Shown here piece after piece: positions 42,858-51,738 of a stretch of DNA of 64,000 nt. The stretch is from Candidatus Nitrosopumilus sp. Lineage in GTDB: Archaea; Thermoproteota; Nitrososphaeria; Nitrososphaerales; Nitrosopumilaceae. Under the pieces are notes generated by a model. The model was not told where the DNA came from and ran no database searches. It saw only the letters and a list, made by a program, of their open reading frames with translations. The position numbers and the translations under genes are program-made. Each line of letters begins with the position of its first letter. Within the stretch, counting starts at the first letter, position 1. The stretch lies in NCBI GenBank assembly GCA_029864805.1, contig JAOTSS010000002.1:1-64000 (forward strand). The letters are read 5' to 3'.

Positions 42858-44582
42858 ATGGAAACTTCCATGGAAAACATTGGGACATTAGAATATGTTC
42901 TTGATAAATATTCTAAAATCTGGTGCTGGAAAATTACTGGTGATCGTGCAGTCAACATGATTTCTAGGCTAGTTCCTGAAGCATGGTATGGCGAAAACGT
43001 CAATGAGGTAATCATTCCTGACAACACCGAAAATGTAAAACAATTGAAACTCATCATGGATAGATATCCTTTAGAAATTCTATCAAAAACTATTTGGCAA
43101 CGAAAAATTGTAAAAACATATGCTCCAAAACCTGCGCTACCTCCTATCAAACACAAACTAAAGAGGGCAAAAACAGGCGAACAATTTCGTGGAAAGCTTT
43201 TGAATTTCCAAAAAGAAGGTTTAGATTTCTTACTAAAATCTTCTGGTAATGCACTATTAGCTGATGAAATGGGACTGGGAAAAACAGTTCAGACACTATC
43301 TTATGTCTCAACTGAAAAACAAACTTTTCCAGTACTTGTTGTTGCCCCCTTAGTCACATTAAACAACTGGGAAAGAGAAATTGAAAAATTCTTAAAGAGA
43401 AAGAGTAGGAATGGACGAATTCTGGAATCTGAATCCCCTAGTGTCACAATTATTAGAACCGGGAAATCTGAAGAACTACCATTAACTGATATTTACATCA
43501 TCAATTATGAATTGCTTTTAAAAAGATCTGATGATTTAATGAAGGTTGGATTGCGAACAATAGTTTGTGACGAGGTTCATAATCTAAGGTCAAAAACCAC
43601 TCAGAAATACAAGGCTGTCAAAAAACTTGCTGCACTTCCTACAATATTGTACCGAATTGGTCTATCCGGCACTCCTATCTACAATCGAGGTTCTGAAATT
43701 TGGCCTATAATTGACATTATTAAACCTGGACTTCTTGGAAGCTTTAAAGAATTCTGCGAATACTTTTGTTATGTAAATGAAAAAGGCAAGGCAATTGTTT
43801 TAGAAAATAAACGTGCATCCCTTAGAAATGAGTTACAAAAACACGTTATGCTTAGAAGAAAGAAGTCTGATGTATTAAAAGAACTAAAAGACAAAGTACG
43901 TTACAAAGAAGTCATTGCAGCTGATACTGATTATTATCTTGAAGAACTTGATAAAATTTGGAAGAAGCTTGAAGAAGAACAAAAAATTGCCGAAACTGAA
44001 TTTTCAAAATCTGCATCCTATCACAGGGCAATTCAAAGTGAAAGGCAGATTGCAGGACTTGCAAAACTTCCACACGTAATCAACTTTGTTAAAAATATCA
44101 TGGAGATTGAGGAAAGCGTTGTGGTGTTTTGTCATCATAAGGTGATTCATAAACTTCTTAATGAGAGCCTAGAAGAATTTTCACCTGTTTCGATTATTGG
44201 AGGACAATCTGATTCACTTAGACAGGATCAAATAGACAAATTTCAAAAAGGGGAATCAAAACTAATGATTGCAGGTATTCGTGCTGGAAATGTGGGAATT
44301 AATTTGACTAGAGCAAAATATGTTATTTTTGCAGAACTTGATTGGAGTCCTGCAATTCATAGGCAAGCAGAAGACAGACTCCATAGAATTGGTCAGAAAA
44401 ATACTGTGTTTGCATATTATTTGATAGGGGCAGGAACCCTCGATGATCATGTGGCAAATATCTTGGTGGATAAGAGCTATGAGATTGACGAAATCATGGA
44501 TGAATCATCTGACAATTACGAAAACAAGGATAAAGCAGAACTCATATTGGCACAAATTCAAGATAAGATTCGTTCTAAATAA
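42858..44582 (+). CDS. SNF2-family helicase-like ATPase
   Basis: 574 residues. Motifs: L-A-D-E-M-G-L-G-K-T (Walker A, residues about 134-143), D-E-V-H (Walker B), G-L-S-G-T-P (motif III), and A-E-D-R-L-H-R-I-G-Q (motif VI) preceded by L-D-W-S-P. Domain order and lack of long insertions match SMARCAL1-like remodelers that move along double-stranded DNA. The N-terminal 100 residues form a separate domain of unknown role. A small SWIM gene lies 4 kb upstream. Confidence 0.92.
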   Translation: METSMENIGTLEYVLDKYSKIWCWKITGDRAVNMISRLVPEAWYGENVNEVIIPDNTENVKQLKLIMDRYPLEILSKTIWQRKIVKTYAPKPALPPIKHKLKRAKTGEQFRGKLLNFQKEGLDFLLKSSGNALLADEMGLGKTVQTLSYVSTEKQTFPVLVVAPLVTLNNWEREIEKFLKRKSRNGRILESESPSVTIIRTGKSEELPLTDIYIINYELLLKRSDDLMKVGLRTIVCDEVHNLRSKTTQKYKAVKKLAALPTILYRIGLSGTPIYNRGSEIWPIIDIIKPGLLGSFKEFCEYFCYVNEKGKAIVLENKRASLRNELQKHVMLRRKKSDVLKELKDKVRYKEVIAADTDYYLEELDKIWKKLEEEQKIAETEFSKSASYHRAIQSERQIAGLAKLPHVINFVKNIMEIEESVVVFCHHKVIHKLLNESLEEFSPVSIIGGQSDSLRQDQIDKFQKGESKLMIAGIRAGNVGINLTRAKYVIFAELDWSPAIHRQAEDRLHRIGQKNTVFAYYLIGAGTLDDHVANILVDKSYEIDEIMDESSDNYENKDKAELILAQIQDKIRSK

Positions 44583-45197
44583 TCAAATCCCTAATTTGGA
44601 TTTTAATGTAGATAGTTTTCCAGTAATTGAGTTTTTCTCTGATTGTTCCAATTGAGAATCTTGAACTCTTTTGAAAATCTCATCAATAATGCTGATGATT
44701 TCTGTATCTGGTGATGGATCTGAAAATACGATGTTCTCAAATCCTATATTTTCTGTTCTGTCTATTTCTGCTATTCCTTCCGCCATTATCTCATAAATTT
44801 TAACTATCTTGTCTTCTTGTCTTTGAGGTGACATCAGAACAAATTGATTTTTTCTTAATTTTTCCAAATCCTCTAAAACTTTATTCTCTGATATTCTAAG
44901 AATATCTGTAATCTGTTTCATGCTGCATGATTTTATTTGAAGTAGACGTAGTATTTTTGTCCAAATTGGAACGTTGTCATTCCAAAGAATTTCTCTTGCA
45001 AGTTCTGTGATGGAGAATGAACCGTCCTTGTTTAAAGAAATAAATTTTCTATCTTTTAATGATGCCAAAGAATCTAAAATTTTTCCTACCCCTAATCTCT
45101 TTAATTCTGACTTCTCAAGATGGGTCTCATCAAATGTTCCATTCTCTGCCATGGCTAAATATAATATTTCTAAATCAATAGTTCCTAATTTTCGCAT
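44583..45197 (-). CDS. Winged-helix regulator-like protein
   Basis: 204 residues. Two helix-turn-helix-like parts (residues about 5-70 and 80-140: L-L-Q-I-K-S-C-S-M-K-Q-I-T-D-I-L) and an acidic C-terminal helix. Probably a DNA-binding regulator. Its stop directly follows the stop of the SNF2 helicase on the other strand. Confidence 0.7.
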   Translation of the reverse strand: MRKLGTIDLEILYLAMAENGTFDETHLEKSELKRLGVGKILDSLASLKDRKFISLNKDGSFSITELAREILWNDNVPIWTKILRLLQIKSCSMKQITDILRISENKVLEDLEKLRKNQFVLMSPQRQEDKIVKIYEIMAEGIAEIDRTENIGFENIVFSDPSPDTEIISIIDEIFKRVQDSQLEQSEKNSITGKLSTLKSKLGI

Positions 45198-45282
45198 TTT
45201 ATTTATTCCTCTTTAAGTTTAATCATCCTTTCCAATTAATTTTATTATTCAAGAATATATGTGGATAATGAAAATTTGATAT

Positions 45283-45906
45283 GTGGTGCAGTATGAACTC
45301 CCAAGATTGCCTTATGAGTATGATGAACTAGAGCCGTTCATTGATACAGCAACTATGAAAATTCATCATCAAAAACATCATCAATCATATGTTGATGGAT
45401 TAAACAAATCTCTCGAAAAGATTGGAGCTGCATCTCATCCAAAATACATATCATCAATTCTTTCTGAACTAACGTCCATTCCTGAATTTGGGAGAAGTGA
45501 TATCAATTTTTTTGGTGGCGGCTTTGAAAATCATAGACTATTTTGGGAAACTATGACTCCTGGTGGAGAAAGTAAACCCCGTGGAAAATTAGAAAATGCG
45601 ATCGATGTCTATTTTAATAATTTTGAGAATTTTAAAAAAATATTTTCAGAGAAGGCAATTTCAATTCAAGGAAGTGGTTGGTGTTGGCTGGTATTTAATC
45701 AAACATACAATAAAATTGAAATCATTACAACTCAAAATCAGGATAGTCCATGGACTGTTCAAAAAACACCCCTGTTGGGGTTAGATGTCTGGGAACATGC
45801 GTATTATCTTAAATATCAAAACAGAACATCTGATTATGTCAAAGCCTGGTGGCATATTGTAAACTGGGATTATGTTGGAAATCGATTTGCAGAACTTCCA
45901 GTATGA
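45283..45906 (+). CDS. sod: Superoxide dismutase, Fe/Mn family
   Basis: 207 residues, GTG start at 45283 (45286 also possible). I-H-H-Q-K-H-H (first ligand His near 28), F-E-N-H-R-L-F-W (second ligand His), G-L-D-V-W-E-H-A-Y-Y (Asp and His ligands) are all present, and G-W-C-W-L-V-F precedes. Converts superoxide to oxygen and peroxide; Fe versus Mn cannot be decided from sequence. Intracellular, no signal peptide. Confidence 0.92.
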   Translation: MVQYELPRLPYEYDELEPFIDTATMKIHHQKHHQSYVDGLNKSLEKIGAASHPKYISSILSELTSIPEFGRSDINFFGGGFENHRLFWETMTPGGESKPRGKLENAIDVYFNNFENFKKIFSEKAISIQGSGWCWLVFNQTYNKIEIITTQNQDSPWTVQKTPLLGLDVWEHAYYLKYQNRTSDYVKAWWHIVNWDYVGNRFAELPV

Positions 45907-45957
45907 TATGTCTGATTTGGACAAATTCTTTTAAAGTAAAATTTCACTTTTTATTTC

Positions 45958-47259
45958 ATGAACAAGAGTCTAAGATACATTGCACTTCTTGCAATTATTC
46001 CCTTGTTTACAGCAGGTATGACGACAGATTATTTCTCAGATGCTAATGCCGCAAAAGGTTCAGGTGTTGCAACCTCAAAGTATGGTTCTAGCACTAATAT
46101 TTGTGGATTGCAACTATGTTCTGAAATTCCAGGTGGCAGAGATGCCTGGGAATCAGGAAAAGAAAAAGTCGTCCCTGTAGCTCCAGTTGAAGAATCTCAT
46201 GACGAAATGAAAAAAACTCATGATGAAATGGAAGTCCCATTATCGGAACATGATTCCATGATGGAAGATGCTTCTGTAACTGAAGCTGACTTGGGTTCTG
46301 TACTTAGATTATCAAGAACAAACGTTCCCGCAACAATTCCACTGCATCAAGGATTTTACAACGGTGAAGATGTTTATTTTATCATCACCGATTCTAGTGA
46401 TCCTACACATGCAGAAATCATTACAAAAAACCAAGGTTGGCAAGTTGAACTCGCTCCTTTGTTAAAGAATGCTCCTGAAGAGGCACTTTCAAAAACATAC
46501 ATGTTTACAAACGGAATAGACGGTGATGGTGTACATGGATTTCAAGGTGAAGTTTTCACAAGTACCCCTGCACAAGCAGATGTATACAGTGCATTAACCT
46601 CACATGTCCATGTAACATGGAATGAAGATACAACTCCAAGGATACTTGATTCCGATATAATGATTATGGAAGCAGCTGATAATGGAGAAATTACATTGAC
46701 GCCAGTTAATGTTGTTTTGAACATGCCTCAAATTGTTTGGCCTGGGGGCCAGATGATGGTTAAAGAAGACAAAACTTTGACTGATGTGACACCATATGGT
46801 GGCGGTCAGGTTCTTGATATTGATACAGAAGAGATGAATGTCACTTTCATTGCTCATCGTGGATGGGGTCCCGATGGTAGAACCGTCTATTACATTGTAA
46901 CAGATGCTACTCCTAGTGGCCCTGCAGGAATGATGGGTGTTGTTAGTGCGCCTACATCTGCAAGCTTGATTGCAAATTCAGCAGCAGTAGACTTGTATCA
47001 GTTTAAAAATGGTTTGGCAGGTACTGGACCTTTGGGATTCCAACCTGGAATTGCAGCAGGAGCTCCTGGTGATGCAAATTATTCTCCGATGTGGAGAATC
47101 TTTATGATTGAATGGGAAAATCCTGATAATGCTCAACTACTAGAAACCATTGATGACATGACTGCATACAAAGAAGCTGGTTTGATCGATATTGGTATTG
47201 CACGTCCAATGGATAGTGATCATATAGTAAACTGTCCATTTATTGACCCATTCCAATAA
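45958..47259 (+). CDS. Secreted two-domain repeat protein (DUF7482-like)
   Basis: 433 residues. A signal peptide (to about residue 32), then the K-Y-G-S-S-T...L-C-S-E-I-P module shared with the protein at 9670, a His/Met/Glu-rich linker (residues 75-100), then two repeats of a beta domain: repeat one includes V-Y-F-I-I-T-D-S-S-D and repeat two V-Y-Y-I-V-T-D-A-T-P, each ending with a W-E or W-N strand. An abundant secreted thaumarchaeal family of unknown function; metal binding is likely in the linker. Confidence 0.8.
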   Translation: MNKSLRYIALLAIIPLFTAGMTTDYFSDANAAKGSGVATSKYGSSTNICGLQLCSEIPGGRDAWESGKEKVVPVAPVEESHDEMKKTHDEMEVPLSEHDSMMEDASVTEADLGSVLRLSRTNVPATIPLHQGFYNGEDVYFIITDSSDPTHAEIITKNQGWQVELAPLLKNAPEEALSKTYMFTNGIDGDGVHGFQGEVFTSTPAQADVYSALTSHVHVTWNEDTTPRILDSDIMIMEAADNGEITLTPVNVVLNMPQIVWPGGQMMVKEDKTLTDVTPYGGGQVLDIDTEEMNVTFIAHRGWGPDGRTVYYIVTDATPSGPAGMMGVVSAPTSASLIANSAAVDLYQFKNGLAGTGPLGFQPGIAAGAPGDANYSPMWRIFMIEWENPDNAQLLETIDDMTAYKEAGLIDIGIARPMDSDHIVNCPFIDPFQ

Positions 47260-47375
47260 GATCCTCTTTCTTATTTTTTAAGTTCTTTACATCTGTTAAT
47301 TTTTATTGATTTTTTTTAACAATTTTTCAGAGAATTAACTACTGGATTTATCTTTTATTGTGATAATAATGAATT

Positions 47376-47750
47376 ATGAGTATTTCTGGAATGTATATGC
47401 TAAACTCTGAACAATATGAAGAAAAAAAAATTCAAGAAGCACTTGAAATGCTATATGTTGATAGAAAAAATGAATTCCGTGAATTGTCTCATGTACTATT
47501 GAATGAAAAGGCTCTAAAAAGCATGTCAAATTGGAAAGAATTTGTTTTAAATTTTTCTTTGGATGTGGAAGGTGCTTTTAAATCATGGTCTGGCCAAAGT
47601 CCTCTGTCAGTTAGCTCGCCTCAAAAAGCACTGACTCTTTTAAGGCAATTGGGACATGATAAAACTTCTATGAACCAACTCACCCATCTCTTAAACATTT
47701 CATACAATCTGTCACTTGAATTCAAAGAGATCTATCGACGCTTAAAATAA
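47376..47750 (+). CDS. Unknown helical protein, 124 residues
   Basis: All-helical, with Y-V-D-R-K-N-E-F-R-E-L near the start and T-S-M-N-Q-L-T-H-L-L. No signal or membrane segment. No family recognised. Confidence 0.65.
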   Translation: MSISGMYMLNSEQYEEKKIQEALEMLYVDRKNEFRELSHVLLNEKALKSMSNWKEFVLNFSLDVEGAFKSWSGQSPLSVSSPQKALTLLRQLGHDKTSMNQLTHLLNISYNLSLEFKEIYRRLK

Positions 47751-48023
47751 CTCTTTTTTTGAGGTACCTTTTTGATTAAATTCAATTTTCTTACAATATC
47801 TATTTAATTTTTAATTCATTCTCAAAAATAGATTCATTTTGTGAGTACATCTTAAACAAATCATTATGTATTTTGCAGTTTTGTTTCTATTCTGGTATTA
47901 ACTTTGTTGATTGCCAAAAAAATGACAATGGAAAATAAATTCTTATTTAGATAATTTGACAAATAATGTCCAAGGACAAAAGCGATTTAAAAAAATATAG
48001 TATGCACTTGAATTATCAGTATT

Positions 48024-48419
48024 ATGCATGAAAAGAAATTGGATATCTCAGAATACGCGCAAAAATGTCAGGAGATTTTAGATGATCATGAAATTAGATA
48101 TGCTGGTTTGTTAGACGAGTTTGGAACTTTATTGGCAGGGGGCCATAAACCTGGAATGACAATAAGGCTTACTGACAAAAAACTACAATCTGTTTGCAAG
48201 GAACTTGCATCTAGAGTTGCAAAGAGAAAAAAATTTGATGAAGAATTAGGGCATGTAAAATATTCTGCATCACGTAGAGAACATGTTGTAATAATGAGTT
48301 TTCCAATTTATGACAAAGTATTAATGCTGATTGCAGAATCCAATATTAATATCGATAGACTAGCTTTTCGAGTTATTTCTAAACTAGGGCGACAGTGGGG
48401 TGAATTTGTTGGAGAATGA
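48024..48419 (+). CDS. Roadblock/DUF6659-like protein
   Basis: 131 residues. I-R-Y-A-G-L-L-D-E-F-G and L-A-G-G match I-R-F-A-G-V-L and A-G-G of the protein at 6703, and the final strand L-M-L-I-A-E-S-N-I matches L-I-L-I-S-A-E-R. Paralogue in the same family; role unknown, possibly in GTPase-linked signalling. Confidence 0.75.
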   Translation: MHEKKLDISEYAQKCQEILDDHEIRYAGLLDEFGTLLAGGHKPGMTIRLTDKKLQSVCKELASRVAKRKKFDEELGHVKYSASRREHVVIMSFPIYDKVLMLIAESNINIDRLAFRVISKLGRQWGEFVGE

Positions 48420-48489
48420 TCTCTCGTTTTATTAAGATATAATCTTATGTAGTATTATATTATGAATACACAAAATCATTATTAGTCTT

Positions 48490-48717
48490 ATGGTGGATAA
48501 TAGTCGTCAAACAATGAGTATGTTCTGTGATGTATCAGATATGTTGGTTTAGATGTTCTGATTGTTATCAATTATGGATAAGACCCTTGAAATCTTTGAA
48601 GAACATTACACTGATTTGATTTTTGTCAATTTGATACTGCCTTAATTTAGTGTTTTTATACAATCAAAAATATTTTGAAAAAGATCCTGATGCAAAAATT
48701 ACTGTTGTATTTATTCT
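48490..48717 (+). pseudogene. Degenerate response-regulator receiver domain
   Basis: ATG-GTG then D-N-S-R-Q-T-M-S-M-F-C-D, followed by a TAG. A later stretch in the same frame reads L-E-I-F-E-E-H-Y-T-D-L-I-F-V-N-L-I-L-P, in which the phosphorylated Asp of a CheY fold appears as Asn; then K-D-P-D-A-K-I-T-V-V in another frame. Several stops and shifts show a dead gene. Confidence 0.6.
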
Positions 48718-49178
48718 GGTCTGCCTTAGGAATTATTTCATATGTATTTTTCTTCATTCTCTAAATCCTGTATTCTGGAAATGTTTTAGAAAATTACGGC
48801 TGTAAAAAATTATCCATCTAGAATTAAACAAATTTTGCTGTAATCAGTGTAATTACATATCCTAATTCAAGTTAGATTTTGTGAATATGTATATGAGAAA
48901 TAAAGAAGGATGAAATATTTTCAATATTTTTTGAAAATTTTTAAATAATTTACTTGTTTGTTATGTGAATCCATAGACATGTTTAAGTTTAGTATTTTGA
49001 TAACGTATTCAAGAACAAAGTCCATCTTTACCCCCTGAGTTTAATGCTCTAAAGGAAACCAAACGGGATTTTGCATGGACTATGTTCTATTTCATCAAGT
49101 GTCTTTGTTTGGTTTTTAATCTAAAATGAACCCATTATTGTGAAATAGATTATTATGTTTTGAAGTTTTTATTTTCAC
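48718..49178. other. Intergenic region after dead receiver gene
   Basis: Short coding-like remnants of the receiver gene (K-N-Y-P-S-R-I-K-Q) may extend to about 48843. After that only AT-rich DNA is seen, with a TTTAAGTTTA box near 48982 whose role is unclear. Confidence 0.35.
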
Positions 49179-49430
49179 ATGGACTTCATGTTGGAAGAAG
49201 AATTAATTGATTTGATGACATTTTGTCTTGAAAATCCAAATTCGCCAGAGATCTCTGAAAAACATAAAAGAATTACAGAAATTGGTCATGAACTTTATGC
49301 TGATGGTGGAATTGATGCCTTGGAGAATTTCTTTTTTGTATTGAAAAACAGAATAATGGAAGAAATAGAAAAAGATCCATCCACAATGCGTTACCTATGG
49401 AATGGTCTTACTGATGAATGGCAGTATTGA
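49179..49430 (+). CDS. Unknown small acidic protein
   Basis: 83 residues, acidic and helical (E-E-E-L-I-D-L-M-T-F-C), with a Trp-rich C-terminus. No motif recognised. Convergent with the DUF5679-like gene. Confidence 0.65.
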   Translation: MDFMLEEELIDLMTFCLENPNSPEISEKHKRITEIGHELYADGGIDALENFFFVLKNRIMEEIEKDPSTMRYLWNGLTDEWQY

Positions 49431-49447
49431 TTCCTTTATTAAGAAAT

Positions 49448-49591
49448 TTATCCTCTACCGATTCTGAAAATGGTTGTGCTGCATGTTGGGCAGGTGCCCT
49501 TGATGGCAGGTTTTCCATTTTTCATGGTGTATGGTTTAGCGCCATCGATGTCTCGTTTATCTCGGCACTTTACACAATATCCTATTGTCAT
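49448..49591 (-). CDS. DUF5679-like zinc-ribbon protein
   Basis: 47 residues: ATG at 49589-49591, TAA at 49448-49450. Y-C-V-K-C-R, T-M-K-N-G-K-P-A and C-P-T-C-S-T match the DUF5679 family: a zinc ribbon followed by F-R-I-G-R-G. Overlooked as it is under 60 residues; the opposite-strand frame is a shadow. Confidence 0.8.
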   Translation of the reverse strand: MTIGYCVKCRDKRDIDGAKPYTMKNGKPAIKGTCPTCSTTIFRIGRG

Positions 49592-49784
49592 AATTCAATT
49601 AGGCTAAAGGTTCTATTAGCAACAACTTGTTGAACTTTTTTTACTTAGAGGCAAATCTCAGATCTTAATTATGCTGTTTCAGAACCATTTTTTCATAATG
49701 GTTAATTTTCTGATTTATTTGGGAATAAATTATTCGTATTTTTTAAATACTTGATGTATTATTTGGATTTTTTCTATGAAAATT

Positions 49785-50210
49785 TCAACTTACATTGATT
49801 TTTAATTTTGAATATTCTGTCAATGCGTTGTGATTTACTAGACCTTCCCAAATGAAAATTTCTGCGATAAATTCTCCTGAATTTTTTGATGTCCATGATA
49901 GTGATGGACTAAGTTTTTGATCTGGTGTTAATTGACCGCTTATCCAACCCACAGATACAACAAAGTCTTTTTCATTTTTAATTTGAATTAGATATATGAA
50001 ATTTTGAGATTTTGCTTGATTGTTGGTAATATCTGCAGAGATCTGAATCTGTTGATTCACGTTGACATTGTCTATGATGGGTTGGCCAAATGCATTTTCT
50101 AATCTTGGTTCATTCATTGTTGCTCTTTCTAATTCAGTTAACGCAAACACCGAAGTGAAATTGATCACAAGTGTGACTAAAACCAACACAATCAATATTC
50201 TTGTTATCAC
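49785..50210 (-). CDS. Secreted beta-rich protein
   Basis: 141 residues. Signal peptide to about residue 23, then strands with the pattern of Ig-like or CARDB-type domains. No anchor. Common type in marine ammonia-oxidising archaea; unknown role. Confidence 0.7.
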   Translation of the reverse strand: MITRILIVLVLVTLVINFTSVFALTELERATMNEPRLENAFGQPIIDNVNVNQQIQISADITNNQAKSQNFIYLIQIKNEKDFVVSVGWISGQLTPDQKLSPSLSWTSKNSGEFIAEIFIWEGLVNHNALTEYSKLKINVS

Positions 50211-50277
50211 GCGTTTTTGCTCAATTTTTAGATAATAAAGCGTTTCTACACAATTTTGATCGATTAGATTAAAATAT

Positions 50278-51729
50278 TTAGAATTTTTCTAAATTTTTGA
50301 TAACCGTACTTTTCATCGAAATGATTTTTCCCGGATTAAGTACATTTTCTGGATCAAAATAGTGTTTGATCTCTTTGAATATTTTATAATTTTCTTTACC
50401 ATATTGTTTTTTGATAAATTCTGAGCGCGCCAGTCCGTCTCCATGCTCAGCAGTTATGGTTCCTCCTAATTTGATAATTTCATCAAAATACTCGATAGCA
50501 ATTTTTTTGACCATCTCTAATTGCCTTCTATCTGAAATTAATCTAACATGCACATTTCCATTTCCAGCATGGCCATAAACAATGGTTTTTGTTTTGAATT
50601 TTCTATTTATTTTTTTTAGAATCTTGAAAACTTTAGAAAGATTTTCTAAAGGAACTGCGGCATCTTCAATAACATGTGGGATTCTCTTTTTTTTATTTAT
50701 TGATTTTAAACTATAATATAATGATAAATCCCTATATCTCCACCATCTGCTAATTTCTGAATCTTTCAGTAGTTCTCTGACAATTTTGCCCGTAACTATG
50801 GATTTTAAATTTTTTTCACTCCATTTGATATTTTCATCATATTCTACAAATAGAAGACATTGTGTTTTTGGAGAAAATTTGAAATTTATTTGATTTAGAG
50901 TTGTTTTGTCTACAAATTCTATTGCTGATGGTTTGGTTTTATTGATTTCAATACAATTTGTCGATGCATCTATGGTTGTTTTGTATTCAATTATATACAA
51001 AATTCTTTTCTTTGGATTGTCTTTTATTTGTAATTTCATTGACAATACAATTCCTAGTGTTCCTTCAGACCCAATGATTAGTTTGTGGGAATCTTGGATT
51101 GATTTAACTTTGTCAATTCTGTATCCTGAAGAATTTTTTGTTACATTTGGAAATTTTTCTGCCTTGATATTCTGTGAAAATTCTAGAATTTTCCTTGAAA
51201 AATTTTTATTTTTTGGAAGTGATATTTTATTTCCATTTCCATCAATAAAAGTAATTCCTGTTATATTGTCAATCACACTTCCATATTTCAAACTCCTACT
51301 TCCACTAGAATTATTCCCAATCATTCCACCAACTGAACAAAAAGATCCAATTGATGGGTTTGGTGGAAAAAACTTTTTATGTTCTTCTAATTTTTTATCC
51401 AAAAGTCCTTTGATAATTCCAGGACCTACTGTGACATTATTTTTGTTAATTTTTAATGAATTAAAATTCTTCATATCTAGTATTATTCCAGTGTTTAATG
51501 CGCTACCTACAAGACCTGTGCCTGCTCCTCGTACAGTTACTGATGATTTGAATTTTTTTGCAATATTTATTGTATTGATGACATCTTTTTCATTTTTTGG
51601 AACTACTATTACCTTTGGCAAAATTTGATAGGAACTAGAATCTACTGAATAAAAATTCTTAAATTCTTTTTGGGAAAAAACATCTCCTTCTATTAATAAT
51701 TCTAATGATTTTATTATTGATTTCTTCAT
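50278..51729 (-). CDS. FAD-linked oxidase, GlcD/D-LDH type
   Basis: 483 residues, the expected length. V-R-G-A-G-T-G-L-V-G (residues 69-78) and I-G-S-E-G-T-L-G-I-V (about 218-227) bind FAD; the C-terminal part contains Y-G-H-A-G-N-G-N-V-H and H-G-D-G-L-A, typical of glycolate/D-lactate/D-2-hydroxyacid oxidases. It oxidises a 2-hydroxy acid; the exact substrate is unknown. No iron-sulphur subunit is adjacent. Confidence 0.9.
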   Translation of the reverse strand: MKKSIIKSLELLIEGDVFSQKEFKNFYSVDSSSYQILPKVIVVPKNEKDVINTINIAKKFKSSVTVRGAGTGLVGSALNTGIILDMKNFNSLKINKNNVTVGPGIIKGLLDKKLEEHKKFFPPNPSIGSFCSVGGMIGNNSSGSRSLKYGSVIDNITGITFIDGNGNKISLPKNKNFSRKILEFSQNIKAEKFPNVTKNSSGYRIDKVKSIQDSHKLIIGSEGTLGIVLSMKLQIKDNPKKRILYIIEYKTTIDASTNCIEINKTKPSAIEFVDKTTLNQINFKFSPKTQCLLFVEYDENIKWSEKNLKSIVTGKIVRELLKDSEISRWWRYRDLSLYYSLKSINKKKRIPHVIEDAAVPLENLSKVFKILKKINRKFKTKTIVYGHAGNGNVHVRLISDRRQLEMVKKIAIEYFDEIIKLGGTITAEHGDGLARSEFIKKQYGKENYKIFKEIKHYFDPENVLNPGKIISMKSTVIKNLEKF

Positions 51730-51738
51730 GTGGTGAAT

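Noticed and set aside
49418..49633. Plus-strand 71-codon frame
   Set aside because: Shadow of the DUF5679-like gene at 49448-49591 on the minus strand, which has a clear family match.
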